Source of the DNA: Hydractinia symbiolongicarpus
Taxonomy: Eukaryota; Cnidaria; Hydrozoa; Anthoathecata; Hydractiniidae
Length of the DNA: 64,000 bases
Assembly: GCF_029227915.1 (NCBI RefSeq)
Contig: NC_079877.1
Span: forward strand, 35,987,851-36,051,850
Direction of reading: 5' to 3'
In this document: positions 19,201 to 32,500 of the stretch, piece by piece
Layout: every line of letters begins with the position of its first letter
Position numbering within the stretch: the stretch's first letter is position 1
Program-made: the position numbers and the translations under genes
Notes under the pieces: model-generated
What the model was told of the DNA's origin: nothing
The model's database searches: none
What the model saw: only the letters and a program-made list of their open reading frames with translations

Positions 19201-22200
19201 AAACTACAAGTCTCATGCGTTTTAGTGGTGAAAAAATTATTTAAAAAATCTTTCGGGAAATGAGTTTACTCCCTGGGTACTTTCTTTGTATACTTTTGAC
19301 TATACGGGCCGAGTGTGGGATTTACGGGAAATCGCGGGTTTTCGTTTACCGGCGATTAAGGTTCTTTTATTCAGCGTCTCATCAAAAATGAAAACATTTT
19401 TGAAAACTACAAGTCTCATGCGTTTTAGTGGTGAAAAAATAATTTAAAAAATCGTTCGGGAAATGAGTTTACTCCCTGGGTACTTTCTTTGTATACTTTT
19501 GACTATACGGGCCAAGCCCGGGATTTACAGGAAATCGCGGGTTTTTGTTTACCGGCGATTAAACCTCTTTCATTAAGCGTCTCATGAAAAATGAAAACAT
19601 TTTTGAAAACCACAAGTCTCATGCGTTTTAGTGGTAAAAAAATAATTAAAAAGATCGTTCGGTAAATGAGTTTACTCCCTGGGTACTTACTTTGTATACT
19701 TTTGACTATACGGGCCGAGTCCGGGATTTACGGGAAATCGCGGGTTTTCGTTTGCCGGCGATTAAACTTCTTTTATTCAGCGTCTCATCAAAAATGAAAA
19801 CATTTTTGAAAACCACAAGTCTCATGCGTTTTAGTGGTGAGAAGATAAATTAAAAAATCGTTCTTGAAAAGAGTTTACTCTCAGGGTACTTTCTTTGTAT
19901 ACATTCGACTATACGGGCCAAGTCCGGGATTTACGGGAAATCGCGGGTTTTCGTTTGCCGGCGATTAAACTTCTTTTATTCAGCGTCCCATCAAAAATGA
20001 AAACATTTTTGAAAACTACAAGTCTCATGCGTTTTAGTGGTGAGAAGATAAATTAAAAAATCGTTCTGGAAATGAGTTTACTCTCAGGGTACTTTCTTTA
20101 TATACATTCGACTATACGGGCCAAGCCCGGGATTTACGGGAAATCGCGTGTTTTCGTTTGCCGGCGATTAAACCTCTTTCATTAAGCGTCTCATCAAAAA
20201 TGAACACATTTTTGAAAACTACAAGTCTCATGCGTTTTAGTGGTGAAAAGATAATTTAAAAAATTGTTCTGGAAATGACTTTACTCACAGGGTACTTTCT
20301 TTGTATACATTCGACTATACGGGCCAAGCCCGGGATTTACGGGAAATCGCGGGTTTTCATTTGCCGGCGATTAAACCTCTTTCATTAAGCGTCTCATGAA
20401 AAATGAAAACATTTTTGAAAACTACAAGTCTCATGCGTTTTAGTGGTGAAAAAATAATTTAAAAAATCGTTCAGGAAATGAGTTTACTCCCGGGGTACTT
20501 TCTTTGTATACTTTTGACTATGCGGGCCGAGTCCGGGATTTACGGGAAATCGCGGGTTTTCGTTTGCCGGCGATTAAACTTCTTTTATTCAGCGTCTCAT
20601 CAAAAATGAAAACATTTTTGAAAACTACAAGTCTCATGCGTTTTAGTGGTGAGAAGATAATTTAAAAAATCGTTCGGGAAATGAGTTTACTCACAGGGTA
20701 CTTTCTTTGTATACATTCGACTATACGGGCCGAGTCCGGGATTTAGGAGAAATCGCGGGTTTTCGTTACCGGCGATTAAACTTCTTTTATTCAGCGTCTC
20801 TTTAAAAATGAAAACAATTTGGAAAACTACAAGTCTCATGCGTTTTCGTGGTGAAAAAATAATTTAAAAAATTGTTCGGGAAATGAGTTTACTCCCTGAG
20901 CACTTTCTTTGTATACTTTTGACTATACGGGCTGAGTCTGGGATTTACGGGAAATCGCGGGTTTTTGTTTTCCGGCGATTAAACTTCTTTTATTCAGCGT
21001 CGCATCAAAAATGAAAACATTTTTGAAAACTACAAGTCTCATGCGTTTTAGTGGTGAAAACATAATTTAAAAAATCGTTCTGGAAATGAGTTTACTCACA
21101 GGATACTTTCTTTGTATACATTCGACTATACGGGCCAAGCCCAGGATTTACGGGAAATCGCATGTTTTCGTTTGCCGGCGATTAAACCTCTTTTATTCAG
21201 CGTCTCATCAAAAATGAAAACATTTTTAAAAACTACAAGTCTCATGCGTTTTAGTGGTGAAAACATAATTTAAAAAATCGTTCGGGAAATGAGTTTACTC
21301 CATGGGTACATTCTTTGTATACTTTTGACTATACGGGCCGAGTGTGGGATTTACGGGAAATCGCGGGTTTTCGTTTACCGGCGATTAAGCTTCTTTTATT
21401 CAGCGTCTCATCAAAAATGAAAACATTTTTGGAAACTACAAGTGTCATGCGTTTTAGTGGTGAAAAGATAATTTAAAAAATCGTTCGGGAAATGAGTTTA
21501 CTCCCTGGGTACTTTCTTTGTATACTTTTGACTATACAGGCCGAGTCTGGGATTTACGGGAAATCGCGGGTTTTCGTTTACCGGCGATTAAACTTCTTTT
21601 ATTCAGCGTCTCATGAAAAATGAAAATATTTTTGAAAACTACAAGTCTCATGCGTTTTAGTGGTGAAAAAATTATATAAAAACTACAAGTCTCATGCTTT
21701 TTAGTGGTGAAAAGATAATTTAAAATATCGTTCTGGAAATGAGTTTACTCACAGGGTACTTTCTTTGTATACTTTTGACTATACGGGCTAAGCCAAGGAT
21801 TTACAGGATATCGCATGTTTTCGGTTGCCGACGATTAAATCACTTTTATTCAGCGTCTCATCACAAATGAAAACATTTTTGAAAACTACAAGTCTCGTGC
21901 GTTTTAATGGTGAAAACATAATTTAAAAAATCGTTCGGGAAATGAGTTTACTCCCTGGGTACATTCTTTGTATACTTTTGACTATACGGTCTGAGTCCGG
22001 GATTTAGGGGAAATCGCGGGTTTTCGTTTGCCGGCGATTAAACTTCTTTTATTCAGCGTCTCATCAAAAATGAAAATATTTTTGAAAACTACAAGTCTCA
22101 TGCGTTTTAGTGGTGAAAAAATAATTTAAAAAATCGTTCGGGAAATGAGTTTACTCACAGGGTACTTTCTTTGTATACATTCGACTATACGGGCCAAGCC

Positions 22201-25200
22201 CGGGGTTTACGGGAAATCGCGTGTTTTCGTTTTCCGGCGATTAAACCTCTTTCATTAAGCGTCTCATCAAAAATGAACACATTTTTGAAAACTACAAGTC
22301 TCATGCGTTTTAGTGGTGAAAAAATTATATAAAAACTACAAGTCTCATGCGTTTTAGTGGTGAAAAAATTATTTAAAAAATCTTTCGGGAAATGAGTTTA
22401 CTCCCTGGGTACTTTCTTTGTATACTTTTGACTATACGGGCCGAGTGTGGGATTTACGGGAAATCGCGGGTTTTCGTTTACCGGCGATTAAGGTTCTTTT
22501 ATTCAGCGTCTCATCAAAAATGAAAACATTTTTTAAAACTACAAGTCTCATGAGTTTTAGTGGTGAAAAAATAATTTAAAAAATCGTTCGGGAAATGAGT
22601 TTACTCCCTGGGTACTTTCTTTGTATACTTTTGACTATACGGGCCAAGCCCGGGATTTACAGGAAATCGCGGGTTTTTGTTTACCGGCGATTAAACCTCT
22701 TTCATTAAGCGTCTCATGAAAAATGAAAACATTTTTGAAAACCACAAGTCTCATGCGTTTTAGTGGTGAAAAAATAATTAAAAAGATCGTTCGGTAAATG
22801 AGTTTACTCCCTGGGTACTTACTTTGTATACTTTTGACTATACGGGCCGAGTCCGGGATTTACGGGAAATCGCGGGTTTTCGTTTGTTGGCGATTAAACT
22901 TCTTTTATTCAGCGTCTCATCAAAAATGAAAACATTTTTGAAAACTACAAGTCTCATGCGTTTTAGTGGTGAGAAGATAAATTAAAAAATCGTTCTGGAA
23001 ATGAGTTTACTCTCAGGGTACTTTCTTTATATACATTCGACTATACGGGCCAAGCCCGGGATTTACGGGAAATCGCGTGTTTCCGTTTGCCGGCGATTAA
23101 ACCTCTTTCATTAAGCGTCTCATCAAAAATGAACACATTTTTGAAAACTACAAGTCTCATGCGTTTTAGTGGTGAAAAGATAATTTAAAAAATTGTTCTG
23201 GAAATGACTTTACTCACAGGGTACTTTCTTTGTATACATTCGACTATACGGGCCAAGCCCGGGATTTACGGGAAATCGCTGGTTTTCGTTTGCCGGCGAT
23301 TAAACCTCTTTCATTAAGCGTCTCATGAAAAATGAAAACATTTTTGAAAACTACAAGTCTCATGCGTTTTAGTGGTGAAAAAATAATTTAAAAAATCGTT
23401 CGGGAAATGAGTTTACTCCCTGGGTACTTTCTTTGTATACTTTTGACTATACGGGCCGAGTCCGGGATTTACGGGAAATCGCGTGTTTTCGTTTTCCGGC
23501 GATTAAACCTCTTTCATTAAGCGTCTCATCAAAAATGAACACATTTTTGAAAACTACAAGTCTCATGCGTTTTAGTGGTGAAAAAATTATATAAAAACTA
23601 CAAGTCTCATGCGTTTTAGTGGTGAAAAAATTATTTAAAAAATCTTTCGGGAAATGACTTTACTCCCTGGGTACTTTCTTTGTATACTTTTGACTATACG
23701 GGCCGAGTGTGGGATTTACGGGAAATCGCGATTTTTCGTTTACCGGCGATTAAGGTTCTTTTATTCAGCGTCTCATCAAAAATGAAAACATTTTTGAAAA
23801 CTACAAGTCTCATGCGTTTTAGTGGTGAAAAAATAATTTAAAAAATCGTTCGGGAAATGAGTTTACTCCCTGGGTACTTTCTTTGTATACTTTTGACTAT
23901 ACGGGCCAAGCCCGGGATTTACAGGAAATCGCGGGTTTTTGTTTACCGGCGATTAAACCTCTTTCATTAAGCGTCTCATGAAAAATGAAAACATTTTTGA
24001 AAACCACAAGTCTCATGCGTTTTAGTGGTAAAAAAATAATTAAAAAGATCGTTCGGTAAATGAGTTTACTCCCTGGGTACTTACTTTGTATACTTTTGAC
24101 TATACGGGCCGAGTCCGGGATTTACGGGAAATCGCGGGTTTTCGTTTGCCGGCGATTAAACTTCTTTTATTCAGCGTCTCATCAAAAATGAAAACATTTT
24201 TGAAAACCACAAGTCTCATGCGTTTTAGTGGTGAGAAGATAAATTAAAAAATCGTTCTTGAAAAGAGTTTACTCTCAGGGTACTTTCTTTGTATACATTC
24301 GACTATACGGGCCAAGTCCGGGATTTACGGGAAATCGCGGGTTTTCGTTTGCCGGCGATTAAACTTCTTTTATTCAGCGTCCCATCAAAAATGAAAACAT
24401 TTTTGAAAACTACAAGTCTCATGCGTTTTAGTGGTGAGAAGATAAATTAAAAAATCGTTCTGGAAATGAGTTACTCTCAGGGTACTTTCTTTATATACAT
24501 TCGACTATACGGGCCAAGCCCGGGATTTACGGGAAATCGCGTGTTTTCGTTTGCCGGCGATTAAACCTCTTTCATTAAGCGTCTCATCAAAAATGAACAC
24601 ATTTTTGAAAACTACAAGTCTCATGCGTTTTAGTGGTGAAAAGATAATTTAAAAAATTGTTCTGGAAATGACTTTACTCACAGGGTACTTTCTTTGTATA
24701 CATTCGACTATACGGGCCAAGCCCGGGATTTACGGGAAATCGCGGGTTTTCATTTGCCGGCGATTAAACCTCTTTCATTAAGCGTCTCATGAAAAATGAA
24801 AACATTTTTGAAAACTACAAGTCTCATGCGTTTTAGTGGTGAAAAAATAATTTAAAAAATCGTTCAGGAAATGAGTTTACTCCCGGGGTACTTTCTTTGT
24901 ATACTTTTGACTATGCGGGCCGAGTCCGGGATTTACGGGAAATCGCGGGTTTTCGTTTGCCGGCGATTAAACTTCTTTTATTCAGCGTCTCATCAAAAAT
25001 GAAAACATTTTTGAAAACTACAAGTCTCATGCGTTTTAGTGGTGAGAAGATAATTTAAAAAATCGTTCGGGAAATGAGTTTACTCACAGGGTACTTTCTT
25101 TGTATACATTCGACTATACGGGCCGAGTCCGGGATTTAGGAGAAATCGCGGGTTTTCGTTACCGGCGATTAAACTTCTTTTATTCAGCGTCTCTTTAAAA

Positions 25201-26050
25201 ATGAAAACAATTTGGAAAACTACAAGTCTCATGCGTTTTCGTGGTGAAAAAATAATTTAAAAAATTGTTCGGGAAATGAGTTTACTCCCTGAGCACTTTC
25301 TTTGTATACTTTTGACTATACGGGCTGAGTCTGGGATTTACGGGAAATCGCGGGTTTTTGTTTTCCGGCGATTAAACTTCTTTTATTCAGCGTCGCATCA
25401 AAAATGAAAACATTTTTGAAAACTACAAGTCTCATGCGTTTTAGTGGTGAAAACATAATTTAAAAAATCGTTCTGGAAATGAGTTTACTCACAGGGTACT
25501 TTCTTTGTATACATTCGACTATACGGGCCAAGCCCAGGATTTACGGGAAATCGCATGTTTTCGTTTGCCGGCGATTAAACCTCTTTTATTCAGCGTCTCA
25601 TCAAAAATGAAAACATTTTTAAAAACTACAAGTCTCATGCGTTTTAGTGGTGAAAACATAATTTAAAAAATCGTTCGGGAAATGAGTTTACTCCATGGGT
25701 ACATTCTTTGTATACTTTTGACTATACGGGCCGAGTGTGGGATTTACGGGAAATCGCGGGTTTTCGTTTACCGGCGATTAAGCTTCTTTTATTCAGCGTC
25801 TCATCAAAAATGAAAACATTTTTGGAAACTACAAGTGTCATGCGTTTTAGTGGTGAAAAGATAATTTAAAAAATCGTTCGGGAAATGAGTTTACTCCCTG
25901 GGTACTTTCTTTGTATACTTTTGACTATACAGGCCGAGTCTGGGATTTACGGGAAATCGCGGGTTTTCGTTTACCGGCGATTAAACTTCTTTTATTCAGC
26001 GTCTCATGAAAAATGAAAATATTTTTGAAAACTACAAGTCTCATGCGTTT
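17280..26050. repeat. Higher-order repeat, 4.393-kb unit, two consecutive copies
   Basis: The markers GGTACATTCT (17565 and 21958) and CCCGGGG (20489 and 24882) both give an offset of 4393 bp. The copies run from about 17.28 to 21.66 kb and 21.67 to 26.05 kb and differ by few changes. Examples are a lost T in GAGTTACTC near 24470, GACTTTACTC near 23650 against GAGTTTACTC near 19260, and CGCGTTTTTCG against CGCGTGTTTTCG near 19090/23480. 4393 is 21 monomers plus three 44-bp partial duplications, to within 2 bases. Confidence 0.88.
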
Positions 26051-28120
26051 TAGTGGTGAAATAAAATTTTAAAAATCGTTCAGGAAATGAGTTTACTCCC
26101 TTGGTACTTTTTTTGTACACTTTTGACTATACGGGCCGAGTCGGGGATTTACGGGAAATCGCGGGTATTTGTTTGCCGGCGATTAAACGTCTTTTAATCA
26201 GCGTCTCATCAAAAATGAAAACAATTTTGAAAACTACAAGTCTCATGCGTTTTAGTGGTGAAAAGATAATTTAAAAAATCGTTCTGGAAATGACTTTACT
26301 CACAGGGTACTTTCTTTGTATACATTCGACTATACGGGCCAAGCCCGGGATTTACAGGAAATCGCGGGTTTTTGTTTACCGGCGATTAAACCTCTTTCAT
26401 TAAGCGTCTCATGAAAAATGAAAACATTTTTGAAAACCACAAGTCTCATGCGTTTTAGTGGTGAAAAAATAATTAAAAAGATCGTTCGGTAAATGAGTTT
26501 ACTCCCGGGGTACTTTCTTTGTATACTTTTGACTATGCGGGCCGAGTCCGGGATTTACGGGAAATCGCGGGTTTTCGTTTGCCGGCGATTAAACTTCTTT
26601 TATTCAGCGTCTCATCAAAAATGAAAACATTTTTGAAAACTACAAGTCTCATGCGTTTTAGTGGTGAGAAGATAATTTAAAAAATCGTTCGGGAAATGAG
26701 TTTACTCACAGGGTACTTTCTTTGTATACATTCGACTATACGGGCCGAGTCCGGGATTTAGGAGAAATCGCGGGTTTTCGTTACCGGCGATTAAACTTCT
26801 TTTATTCAGCGTCTCTTTAAAAATGAAAACAATTTGGAAAACTACAAGTCTCATGCGTTTTCGTGGTGAAAAAATAATTTAAAAAATTGTTCGGGAAATG
26901 AGTTTACTCCCTGAGCACTTTCTTTGTATACTTTTGACTATACGGGCTGAGTCTGGGATTTACGGGAAATCGCGGGTTTTTGTTTTCCGGCGATTAAACT
27001 TCTTTTATTCAGCGTCGCATCAAAAATGAAAACATTTTTGAAAACTACAAGTCTCATGCGTTTTAGTGGTGAAAACATAATTTAAAAAATCGTTCTGGAA
27101 ATGAGTTTACTCACAGGGTACTTTCTTTGTATACATTCGACTATACGGGCCAAGCCCAGGATTTACGGGAAATCGCATGTTTTCGTTTGCCGGCGATTAA
27201 ACCTCTTTTATTCAGCGTCTCATCAAAAATGAAAACATTTTTAAAAACTACAAGTCTCATGCGTTTTAGTGGTGAAAACATAATTTAAAAAATCGTTCGG
27301 GAAATGAGTTTACTCCATGGGTACATTCTTTGTATACTTTTGACTATACGGGCCGAGTGTGGGATTTACGGGAAATCGCGGGTTTTCGTTTACCGGCGAT
27401 TAAGCTTCTTTTATTCAGCGTCTCATCAAAAATGAAAACATTTTTGGAAACTACAAGTGTCATGCGTTTTAGTGGTGAAAAGATAATTTAAAAAATCGTT
27501 CGGGAAATGAGTTTACTCCCTGGGTACTTTCTTTGTATACTTTTGACTATACAGGCCGAGTCTGGGATTTACGGGAAATCGCGGGTTTTCGTTTACCGGC
27601 GATTAAACTTCTTTTATTCAGCGTCTCATGAAAAATGAAAATATTTTTGAAAACTACAAGTCTCATGCGTTTTAGTGGTGAAATAAAATTTTAAAAATCG
27701 TTCAGGAAATGAGTTTACTCCCTTGGTACTTTCTTTGTACACTTTTGACTATACGGGCCGAGTCGGGGATTTACGGGAAATCGCCGGTATTTGTTTGCCG
27801 GCGATTAAACGTCTTTTAATCAGCGTCTCATCAAAAATGAAAACAATTTTGAAAACTACAAGTCTCATGCGTTTTAGTGGTGAAAAGATAATTTAAAAAA
27901 TCGTTCTGGAAATGACTTTACTCACAGGGTACTTTCTTTGTATACATTCGACTATACGGGCCAAGCCCGGGATTTACAGGAAATCGCGGGTTTTTGTTTA
28001 CCGGCGATTAAACCTCTTTCATTAAGCGTCTCATGAAAAATGAAAACATTTTTGAAAACCACAAGTCTCATGCGTTTTAGTGGTGAAAAAATAATTAAAA
28101 AGATCGTTCGGTAAATGAGT
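24880..28120. repeat. 1.622-kb (8-monomer) block duplicated in tandem
   Basis: The rare CCCGGGG/TATGCGGGCC monomer at 24882 recurs at 26504 (offset 1622). The following TTAGGAGAAATCG, CTGAGCACTTTC, CATGTTTTCG, CTCCATGGGTAC and GTGAAATAAAATTTT variants appear in the same order. This is nested inside the end of the second 4.39-kb copy. Confidence 0.85.
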
Positions 28121-28319
28121 TTACTCCCTGGGTACTTACTTTGTATACTTTTGACTATACGGGCCGAGTCCGGGATTTACGGGAAATCGCGGGTTTTCGT
28201 TTGCCGGCGATTAAACTTCTTTTATTCAGCGTCTCATCAAAAATCAAAACATTTTTGAAAACTACAAGTCTCATGCGTTTTAGTGGTGAGAAGATAAATT
28301 AAAAAATCGTTCTTGAAAA

Positions 28320-31300
28320 GAGTTTACTCTCAGGGTACTTTCTTTGTATACATTCGACTATACGGGCCAAGTCCGGGATTTACGGGAAATCGCGGGTTTT
28401 CGTTTGCCGGCGATTAAACTTCTTTTATTCAGCGTCCCATCAAAAATGAAAACATTTTTGAAAACTACAAGTCTCATGCGTTTTAGTGGTGAGAAGATAA
28501 ATTAAAAAATCGTTCTGGAAATGAGTTTACTCTCAGGGTACTTTCTTTATATACATTCGACTATACGGGCCAAGCCCGGGATTTACGGGAAATCGCGTGT
28601 TTTCGTTTGCCGGCGATTAAACCTCTTTCATTAAGCGTCTCATCAAAAATGAACACATTTTTGAAAACTACAAGTCTCATGCGTTTTAGTGGTGAAAAGA
28701 TAATTTAAAAAATCGTTCTGGAAATGACTTTACTCACAGGGTACTTTCTTTGTATACATTCGACTATACGGGCCAAGCCCGGGATTTACGGGAAATCGCG
28801 GGTTTTCGTTTGCCGGCGATTAAACGTCTTTCATTAAGCGTCTCATGAAAAATGAAAACATTTTTGAAAACTACAAGTCTCATGCGTTTTAGTGGTGAAA
28901 AAATAATTTAAAAAATCGTTCAGGAAATGAGTTTACTCCCTGGGTACTTTCTTTGTATACTTTTGACTATACGGGCCGAGTCCGGGATTTACGGGAAATC
29001 GCGGGTTTTCGTTTGCCGGCGATTAAACTTCTTTTATTCAGCGTCTCATCAAAAATGAAAACATTTTTGAAAACTACAAGTCTCATACGTTTTAGTGGTG
29101 AGAAGATAATTTAAAAAATCGTTCGGGAAATGAGTTTACTCACAGGGTACTTTCTTTGTATACATTCGACTATACGGGCCGAGTCCGGGATTTAGGAGAA
29201 ATCGCGGGTTTTCGTTACCGGCGATTAAACTTCTTTTATTCAGCGTCTCATCAAAAATGTAAACATGTTTGAATACTACAAGTCTCATTAGTTCTTGTTG
29301 TGCAAAAATAATTTGAAAAATCGTTCGGGCAATGAGTTTACTCCCTTGGTATTTTCTTTGTACACTTTTGACTATACCGGCCGAGTCCGGATTTTACGGG
29401 AAATCGCGGGTTTTCGTTTGCCGGCGATTAAACGTCTTTTATTCAGCGTCTCTTTAAAAATGAAAACAATTTGGAAAACTACAAGTCTCATGCGTTTTAG
29501 TGGTGAAAAAATAATTTAAAAAATCGTTCTAGAAATGAGTTTACTCACAGGGTACTTTCTTTGTATACATTCGACTATACGGGCCAAGCCCAGCATTTAC
29601 GGAAATCGCATGTTTTCGTTTGCCGGCGATTAAACCTCTTTTATTCAGCGTCTCATCAAAAACGAAAACATTTTTGAAAACTACAAGTCTCATGCGTTTT
29701 AGTGGTGAAAACATAATTTAAAAAATCGTTCGGGAAATGAGTTTACTCTCTGGGTACATTCTTTGTATACTTTTGACTATACGGGCCAAGTCCGGGATTT
29801 ACGGGAAATCGCGGGTTTTCGTTTGCCGGCGATTAAACTTCTTTTATACAGCGTCCCATCGAAAATGAAAACATTTTTGAAAACTACAAGTCTCATGCGT
29901 TTTAGTGGTGAGAAGATAAATTAAAAAATCGTTCTGGAAATGAGTTTACTCTCAGGGTACTTTCTTTATATACATTCGACTATACGGGCCAAGCCCGGGA
30001 TTTACGGGAAATCGCGTGTTTTTGTTTGCCGGCGATTAAACCTCTTTCATTAAGCGTCTCATCAAAAATGAACACATTTTTGAAAACTACAAGTCTCATG
30101 CGTTTTAGTGGTGAGAAGATAAATTAAAAAATCGTTCTTGAAAAGAGTTTACTCCCTGGGTACATTCTTTGTATACTTTTGACTATACGGGCCAAGTCCG
30201 GGATTTACGCGAAATCGCGGGTTTTCTTTTGCCGGCGATTAAACTTCTTTTATTCAGCGTCCCATCAAAAATGAAAACATTTTTGAAAACTACAAGTCTC
30301 ATGCGTTTTAGTGGTGAGAAGATAAATTAAAAAATCGTTCTGGAAATGAGTTTACTCTCAGGGTACTTTCTTTATATACATTCGACTATACGGGTCAAGC
30401 CCGGGATTTACGGGAAATCGCGTGTTTTCGTTTGCCGGCGATTAAACCTCTTTCATTAAGCGTCTCATCAAAAATGAACACATTTTTGAAAACTACAAGT
30501 CTCATGCGTTTTAGTGGTGAAAAGATAATTTAAAAAATCGTTCTGGAAATGACTTTACTCACAGGGTACTTTCTTTGTATACATTCGACTATACGGGCCA
30601 AGCCCGGGATTTACGGGAAATCGCGGGTTTTCGTTTGCCGGCGATTAAACCTCTTTCATTAAGCGTCTCATGAAAAATGAAAACATTTTTGAAAACTACA
30701 AGTCTCATGCGTTTTAGTGGTGAAAAAATAATTTAAAAAATCGTTCAGGAAATGAGTTTACTCCCTGGGTACTTTCTTTGTATACTTTTGACTATACGGG
30801 CCGAGTCCGGGATTTACGGGAAATCGCGGGTTTTCGTTTGCCGGCGATTAAACTTCTTTTATTCAGCGTCTCATCAAAAATGAAAACATTTTTGAAAACT
30901 ACAAGTCTCATGCGTTTTAGTGGTGAGAATATAATTTAAAAAATCGTTCGGGAAATGAGTTTACTCACAGGGTACTTTCTTTGTATACATTCGACTATAC
31001 GGGCCGAGTCCGGGATTTAGGAGAAATCGCGGGTTTTCGTTACCGGCGATTAAACTTCTTTTATTCAGCGTCTCATCAAAAATGTAAACATGTTTGAATA
31101 CTACAAGTCTCATTAGTTCTTGTTGTGCAAAAATAATTTGAAAAATCGTTCGGGCAATGAGTTTACTCCCTTGGTATTTTCTTTGTACACTTTTGACTAT
31201 ACCGGCCGAGTCCGGGTTTTACGGGAAATCGCGGGTTTTCGTTTGCCGGCGATTAAACGTCTTTTATTCAACGTCTCTTTAAAAATGAAAACAATTTGGA

Positions 31301-32500
31301 AAACTACAAGTCTCATGCGTTTTAGCGGTGAAAAGATAATTTAAAAAATCGTTCTAGAAATGAGTTTACTCACAGGGTACTTTCTTTGTATACATTCGAC
31401 TATACAGGCCAAGCCCGGAATTTACGGGAAATCGCGGGTTTTCGTTTGCCGGCGATTAAACCTCTTTCATTAAGCGTCTCATGAAAAATGAAAACATTTT
31501 TGAAAACTACAAGTCTCATGCGTTTTCGTGGTGAAAAAATAATTTAAAAAATTGTTCGGGAAATGAGTTTACTCCCTGAGCACTTTCTTTGTATACTTTT
31601 GACTATACGGGCTGAGTCTGGGATTTACGGGAAATCGCGGGTTTTTGTTTTCCGGCGATTAAACTTCTTTTATTAAGCGTCGCATCAAAAATGAAAACAT
31701 TTTTGAAAACTACAAGTCTCATGCTTTTTAGTGGTGAAAAGATAATTTAAAAAAGTCGTTCTGGAAATGAGTTTACTCACAGGGTACTTTCTTTGTATAC
31801 ATTCGACTATACGGGCCAAGCCCAGGATTTACGGAAATCGCATGTTTTCGTTTGACGGCGATTAAACCTCTTTTATTCAGCGTCTCATGAAAAATGAAAA
31901 TATTTTTGAAAACTACAAGTCTCATGCGTTTTAGTGGTGAAAAAAAATTTTAAAAATCGTTCAGGAAATGAGTTTACTCCCTTGGTACTTTCTTTGTACA
32001 CTTTTGACTATACGGGCCGAGTCCGGGATTTACGGGAAATCGCGGGTTTTCGTTTGCCGGCGATTAAATATCTTTCATTAAGCGTCTCATGAAAATTGAA
32101 AACATTTTTGAAAACCACAAGTCTCATGCGTTTTAGTGGTGAAAAATAATTAAAAAAATCGTTCGGTAAATGAGTTTACTCCCTGGGTACTTACTTTGTA
32201 TACTTTTGACTATACGGGCCGAGTCCGGGATTTACGGGAAATCGCGGGTTTTCGTTTGCCGGCGATTAAACTTCTTTTATTCAGCGTCTTATCAAAAATG
32301 AAAACATTTTTGAAAACTACAAGTCTCATGCGTTTTAGTGGTGAGAAGATAAATTAAAAAATCGTTCTGGAAAAGAGTTTACTCTCAGCGTACTTTCTTT
32401 GTATACATTCGACTATACGGGCCAAGGCCGGGATTTACGGGAAATCGCGGGTTTTCGTTTGCCGGCGATTAAACTTCTTTTATTCAGCGTCCCATCAAAA
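28320..32500. repeat. 1.825-kb (9-monomer) higher-order repeat
   Basis: The divergent monomer with TTCTTGTTGTGCAAAAATAA repeats at offsets of 1825 bp (about 29295, 31120 and 32945). The TTCTGGAAATGACTTTACTC marker (28716 and 30541) gives the same offset. The third repeat is only partly conserved and is interleaved with other monomers. Confidence 0.8.
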
